The notes under the pieces are model-generated. The model did no database searches. It was not told where the DNA came from and saw nothing but the letters and a program-made list of their open reading frames with translations. DNA of 64,000 bases, from contig CM053266.1 of the NCBI GenBank assembly GCA_028583415.1, forward strand, positions 43,767,758 through 43,831,757, written 5' to 3'. Every line of letters starts with the position of its first letter. Position 1 is the first letter of the stretch. Source of the stretch: Protea cynaroides. Lineage: Eukaryota > Streptophyta > Magnoliopsida > Proteales > Proteaceae. A program made the translations under genes and the position numbers. Below are positions 60,398 to 64,000 of this stretch, one piece after another.

Positions 60398-62592
60398 ATG
60401 TGGCCTTTCAGTAACTAAAAAAATGTACGCTGCTCAAATTTGATTTTGAGGAATCTTCTTTGTTTTACTTCTTTATTCTAATAATTTTGGATTTTGAGGT
60501 TAATGACATTTTTTTTAATTAATTAGATAGCATCCCACTTGATAAACTAAGATATAACTGAAACAAAAATAATATAATGTAGTTATTTTGTAGTTGTGGT
60601 TGTGTTGTCTCCTAATTGATTGGGAAGCTGCTGACATGATTAATCTGAACTGCAATTCATTATCGCGTATTGAATTTTCATCCAGGTCTAAACACTTACT
60701 TTTTTCCTTTTTTGTGTGTTTGCAGATGTCCAAGTTTGCTCCTTCTGATCAGTCCCGAATCAACCTTCTTGACCCAAAAGATGTTAGTTGGTTCAGTTTT
60801 CCCTTCTGCATGCATGCAATTTGAGTAATATTTGTACCATAGAGCAGCATAAGTTGAAACTGTTTGCTGTTTTATATATGAACTAAAGTTAAAGTCAACT
60901 TTGTATGAATATATTTGTTCACATCAACATAGAGTTCTTTTAAGAACATACTATCCAAAATTGGTTGCCAAGTGATTGAAATGGTTCTTCCAATTCCATC
61001 ATGAGGCTCTAAACATCATTTTTAGCTACCACCTTTATTTGTTTTTATTTATGCATTTTTTCTTCCCGATTCCTGGAATAGCCATTTATATTTGCTGAAT
61101 CTGTTTGTTTGTGAGTTGTGTGCATGTATCGTTGTTTTAATAGTGTAATATTTCAATTTATCAACATGAGTGGTCTCTACATCTTTCTTGACTTTGTTTA
61201 ACTTTTCCAATTGGATTTGCTCCTGCATGTCGGTTTTGTAGGGATAACAAACAAGATAAAACGTTGCAAAACTGATTCATTTCCTAGCGATGCAGAATCA
61301 GCCCAACCAATAGTGGGTCATTGGAGTGGGGGCCAGACAGCCTGCAGCCCATTACAGCCTCTCGATATCAAATATAGTCGCATGATCTCGCAAGATCAAA
61401 TCAAGATCAAGTTGCAAGATCAAATCAAGATCAAGAACTGATTTGGTCAAGCTGTTCAAGATATGCTAGTCAAGCTATCCCAAGTCAATCCTAATTTTAG
61501 TAAATTATCATTCCAAGTTTAGTAGATTTTAATAGGATATTTTATTTCCATTGTTATTTACATTCCTAGTTGATTAGGCTTACTTTTGTTGGGACCTTAT
61601 TTCAATTCCTATTTGAATCATGTAAAGGTATAAGCCAAAGACAGTTTAGATCTGAATTATGAAAGAAACCTGGTTTATGCCATTTATGTGAGAGACTCAT
61701 GAGGTGAGAGACCTCTGGTGGTGAGAGGCTGCCTCGGCCTTAAGGTGAGATGCCTTAGGTCATATTCCCCTTACCTTTCTTCCATCCCTTCTTCCCTCCA
61801 TCCATTGATTCTTTACCTTTTCTTGTTATATCAAACATATCAAAAAAAAAAAAAAAAAAGTACTGTTTCACAGTTTACTGTTCTTCGATCCTATTGTGAG
61901 GCTGATTCCTAATTTGTTGAGTTTTGGGGACTGGTCTTACATTACCTGGGTTCGTAGTTACTCTGTAAAGGTTTTGTGTTTGTTATTATAGGATAATTTC
62001 TTATCATTCTTATTGGTTTCTTTATGACATGTTCATATGTCCTAACATGATTATTTTTACATCTATCTTCTAGCTCGGAATTTGAAAATCCTGACAAACC
62101 TGAAAGCACCAACCTTCTTTCTATTTTCCAACTCATTTCAGGGAGGACAAAAGAGGTACTTAAATTTATATATCATACTTTTTTGCAACAACCTTCTTTT
62201 AATTTGCTAGAGGATTCAAACCAAGATTCTGGAGGTCATATGGGATTTTCATGCGAGGGTGACGACAATGGTGAGAATAAAGAGAAAAGGCAAGCGGGAA
62301 TGCCAGGATGAGGATAGCGTGGTGATGAGGATCTTAGATATTGTATTGGCTTTCATCCTACACTTCCCTTATTATAATTTCGTCTGTCACTTTTATTTTT
62401 GTTGATTATTCTTTTAATATGATTTGCAGAGTAGAGTATTACCGAAACGTCTAAAGAATCCCGCAGCCGAAAATAGGGATAGAGAAGGATCTTGTAGATC
62501 TGTTGCTCTAGAAAAGGATGTACCAGAGACCTACAAGAATTGGAAAGCCTGCAACAGTAGTGAATTGCAGGAACTTGCCAATTACTCATGCA
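60398..62592 (+). repeat. Segmental tandem duplication, copy 2
   Basis: Parallels 57967-60219 at an offset of about 2.4 kb with a few percent of substitutions and some indels. One example is loss of about 19 bp after its first 30 bp. It stops exactly where the MITE at 62593 begins (CAATTACTCATGCA), so the MITE or its insertion marks the breakpoint. Confidence 0.92.
60726..62155 (+). pseudogene. Second copy of TrpRS 3' exon remnants
   Basis: 60726-60782 repeats MSKFAPSDQSRINLLDPKD. 61242 onward repeats the KIKRCKTDSFP exon with the same one-base loss. 62074-62155 repeats EFENPDKPESTNLL with D-to-E at the third position. Shared lesions show that decay began before the duplication. Confidence 0.88.
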
Positions 62593-62820
62593 ACATCCTC
62601 TCCTCCTAGTGGTTCTGGGGGGACGGGGACGCCCCCATCGAATGGCCGACACGTGGCTCTCGGGAGAATTCGAGCCCCACATCTGAGCCGACACCCCCTG
62701 TCGGCTTAGCTTGTTGGCTCGGACGTGGGGCTCTGATTCTCTTGAGAGCCACGTGTTGGCCATCTGACAGGGGCGTCCTCGTCCTCCCAGAACCACTGGG
62801 AGAAGAGGATGTGAATCCCA
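62593..62820. mobile_element. Long-TIR MITE, family member 2
   Basis: Left arm ACATCCTCTCCTCCTAGTGG ... CGACACGTGGCTCTCGGGAG pairs with the reverse complement of the right arm CACATCCTCTTCTCCCAGTGG ... CAACACGTGGCTCTCAAGAG over about 100 bp each. The centre GCCGACACCCCCTGTCGG resembles that of the element at 25718. No clear target-site duplication was found. Confidence 0.8.
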
Positions 62821-63024
62821 CTTGTCTCTAGTCCAAAGACTAGTCTAATAACTGCATTTAATGTGTGGTCGGTCTTTAAACTGTATTTTAACTTTACCTT
62901 CTTGCACATTTCACATTCTATTTTGATTTTCTTTATTGGATCTACAGTGTGACTTTTTTTCTCCCGTTGTGTCGAATTTTTGTTTTTACATCTCCATTAT
63001 TTTTGTCTCATCTGTCTTGTGCAG
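62821..63024. other. Short spacer
   Basis: AT-rich sequence with a T-rich stretch that leads into an acceptor-like TTGTGCAG. No feature recognised. Confidence 0.5.
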
Positions 63025-63121
63025 GTTTGGAAGTTTACTTGCTTGTGTAGCTTCCACGCTGATGTTCACGTAGGAAATTTATAGCTATTTCGTGATGGGA
63101 GAATTGAGTTTCTCGATTTTG
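63025..63121 (+). pseudogene. ABC1-like kinase exon remnant
   Basis: After an acceptor (TGTGCAG) the frame reads FHADVHVGNL, stop, LFRDGRIEFLDFG, then GT. FHAD-x-H-x-GNL and DGR-x-x-FxDFG are the catalytic-loop and DFG motifs of the ABC1K/UbiB family, which act in plastid and mitochondrial quinone metabolism. The in-frame TAG and P-to-V change after VH indicate a dead exon. No neighbouring ABC1K exon was identified in the window, so it may continue beyond the right edge or be an isolated fragment. Confidence 0.65.
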
Positions 63122-64000
63122 GTATGTTCAATTTTACAAAATTAGGCTTGCAATTGTCTCTCTTCTTTTAATATATATATGTTCCCCCCTCAGTTCTTGA
63201 TGAACAAATACCTTTTTAAAAAAAAGAGTAACAATTATAATTGGTCCTATTCTTTTTTCAAAACTTATTCTGGGTAATTTTAAATTTGAACAATATCAAT
63301 GATGCCATAACATTCTGATGCTTTGTCTTTTGTCTTGCGAAAACATTTGAACAATAGCATTTTATCATTTAACAAAATGGAGAGGAGTGCCATAGTTGAT
63401 TCAGTGTAGATTATGACTGTAAATGGTGTATAACATTCAAGAAAGAAAATATTTATTTCAACTTTTGGGATCCTCTTAATGGCTTTTGCTTGGTGCAATT
63501 TTAAAAGCTTTGGCTTCAACGTGAAGACATGGGTCTGAGTCTATGGGCAACCACTTAAAAAGCTGCTGGAAGTTAGGACTGACTGCAGTCCACTCCTCCA
63601 TGGAATCTACGAAAGCAAGACTACACTGGGTTACAGCTCCCGCCCCCCTTTTTTTAAATAATTTTGAAGACTCACTTAGAAGGATTAGATTTAAAACATG
63701 GACTGAGACAGATGAATATGGTGGTAGCATATTCAGCTGGAGCCTCTTCGTCATAGAATATCTTTTTTATGTTTTGCGCTGTTTCTGAAAACTTTTCTAC
63801 TCATGTGAAAATATTTGAGTTTCAATTTTTATTAAACCTGGATTTTATACTTTTACATTGCTATTCCTACTTCCAATTTTTGCTATTGAGGCTTTTCTAT
63901 TCATTACTGTAGCTCTCTTGCTGCACTGTTCTGATTTTGCAATTTCTCTGTGTGGTTTTACCGGAGAGAACAGTATGTTGCTTTTCAATTACGATTCCAT
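63122..64000. other. Right flank, no gene recognised
   Basis: Short frames on both strands (for example 63476-63754 minus, 63543-63788 plus) show no family motifs. The wording around 63560-63650 (TCCATGGAATCTACGAAAGCAAGACTACACTGGGTTACAG) looks like a dispersed plant repeat. Confidence 0.4.

Overview
This window looks like nuclear DNA from a flowering plant, probably a woody dicot or early-diverging eudicot, but the species cannot be fixed from the sequence. The evidence is GT-AG introns of plant type, long AT-rich intergenic stretches, AG/TA microsatellites, plant-specific gene families (TFIIIA with its 5S rRNA mimic, a WRI1-type AP2 factor, a P-type PPR protein) and plant transposons (MULEs, hAT-like MITEs, Ty3/gypsy).

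Four genes appear intact. (1) Transcription factor IIIA lies on the minus strand at 1007-4540, with six coding exons and nine zinc fingers. Its intron between fingers 2 and 3 holds a poison exon folded like 5S rRNA (P5SM). (2) A nine-exon plus-strand gene at 6284-12829 encodes a 621-residue coiled-coil protein of unknown function, head-to-head with TFIIIA. (3) A WRINKLED1-like double-AP2 transcription factor lies on the plus strand at 21877-25170 and contains a 9-nt microexon. (4) An intronless 771-residue PPR protein, apparently orthologous to Arabidopsis At1g74580, lies on the minus strand at 38899-41214.

The rest is mostly nested mobile DNA. 13-21.8 kb holds MITE-like pieces, tandem duplications and a LINE-like tail. 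27.2-30.8 kb is a TIR-flanked unit made of a CCA minisatellite that carries a probable 2.58-kb solo LTR. 34.5-37.0 kb is a 2.45-kb Mutator-like element with 10-bp target duplications. Inside it sits a second 1.47-kb MULE-type element, also with a 10-bp target duplication, that carries a farnesol-kinase-like gene fragment. A sister element at 45.9-47.5 kb has the same ends but carries a group IId WRKY fragment with its introns. These two form a Pack-MULE-like family and are the most novel-looking system in the window.

48.9-54.9 kb holds a decayed Tat-type gypsy polyprotein on the minus strand and, separately, an LTR-like segment on the plus strand. 55.9-62.2 kb is a decayed organellar tryptophanyl-tRNA synthetase gene. 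Its 3' exons were duplicated in tandem (about 2.2-2.3 kb per copy), and the second copy ends at a long-TIR MITE whose family also occurs at 25.7 kb. A broken ABC1-kinase exon follows at 63.0 kb.

The four intact genes show no sign of working together; they are ordinary neighbours on a plant chromosome. All gene models come from reading frames, splice consensus and remembered family motifs. No alignment or transcript evidence was available.
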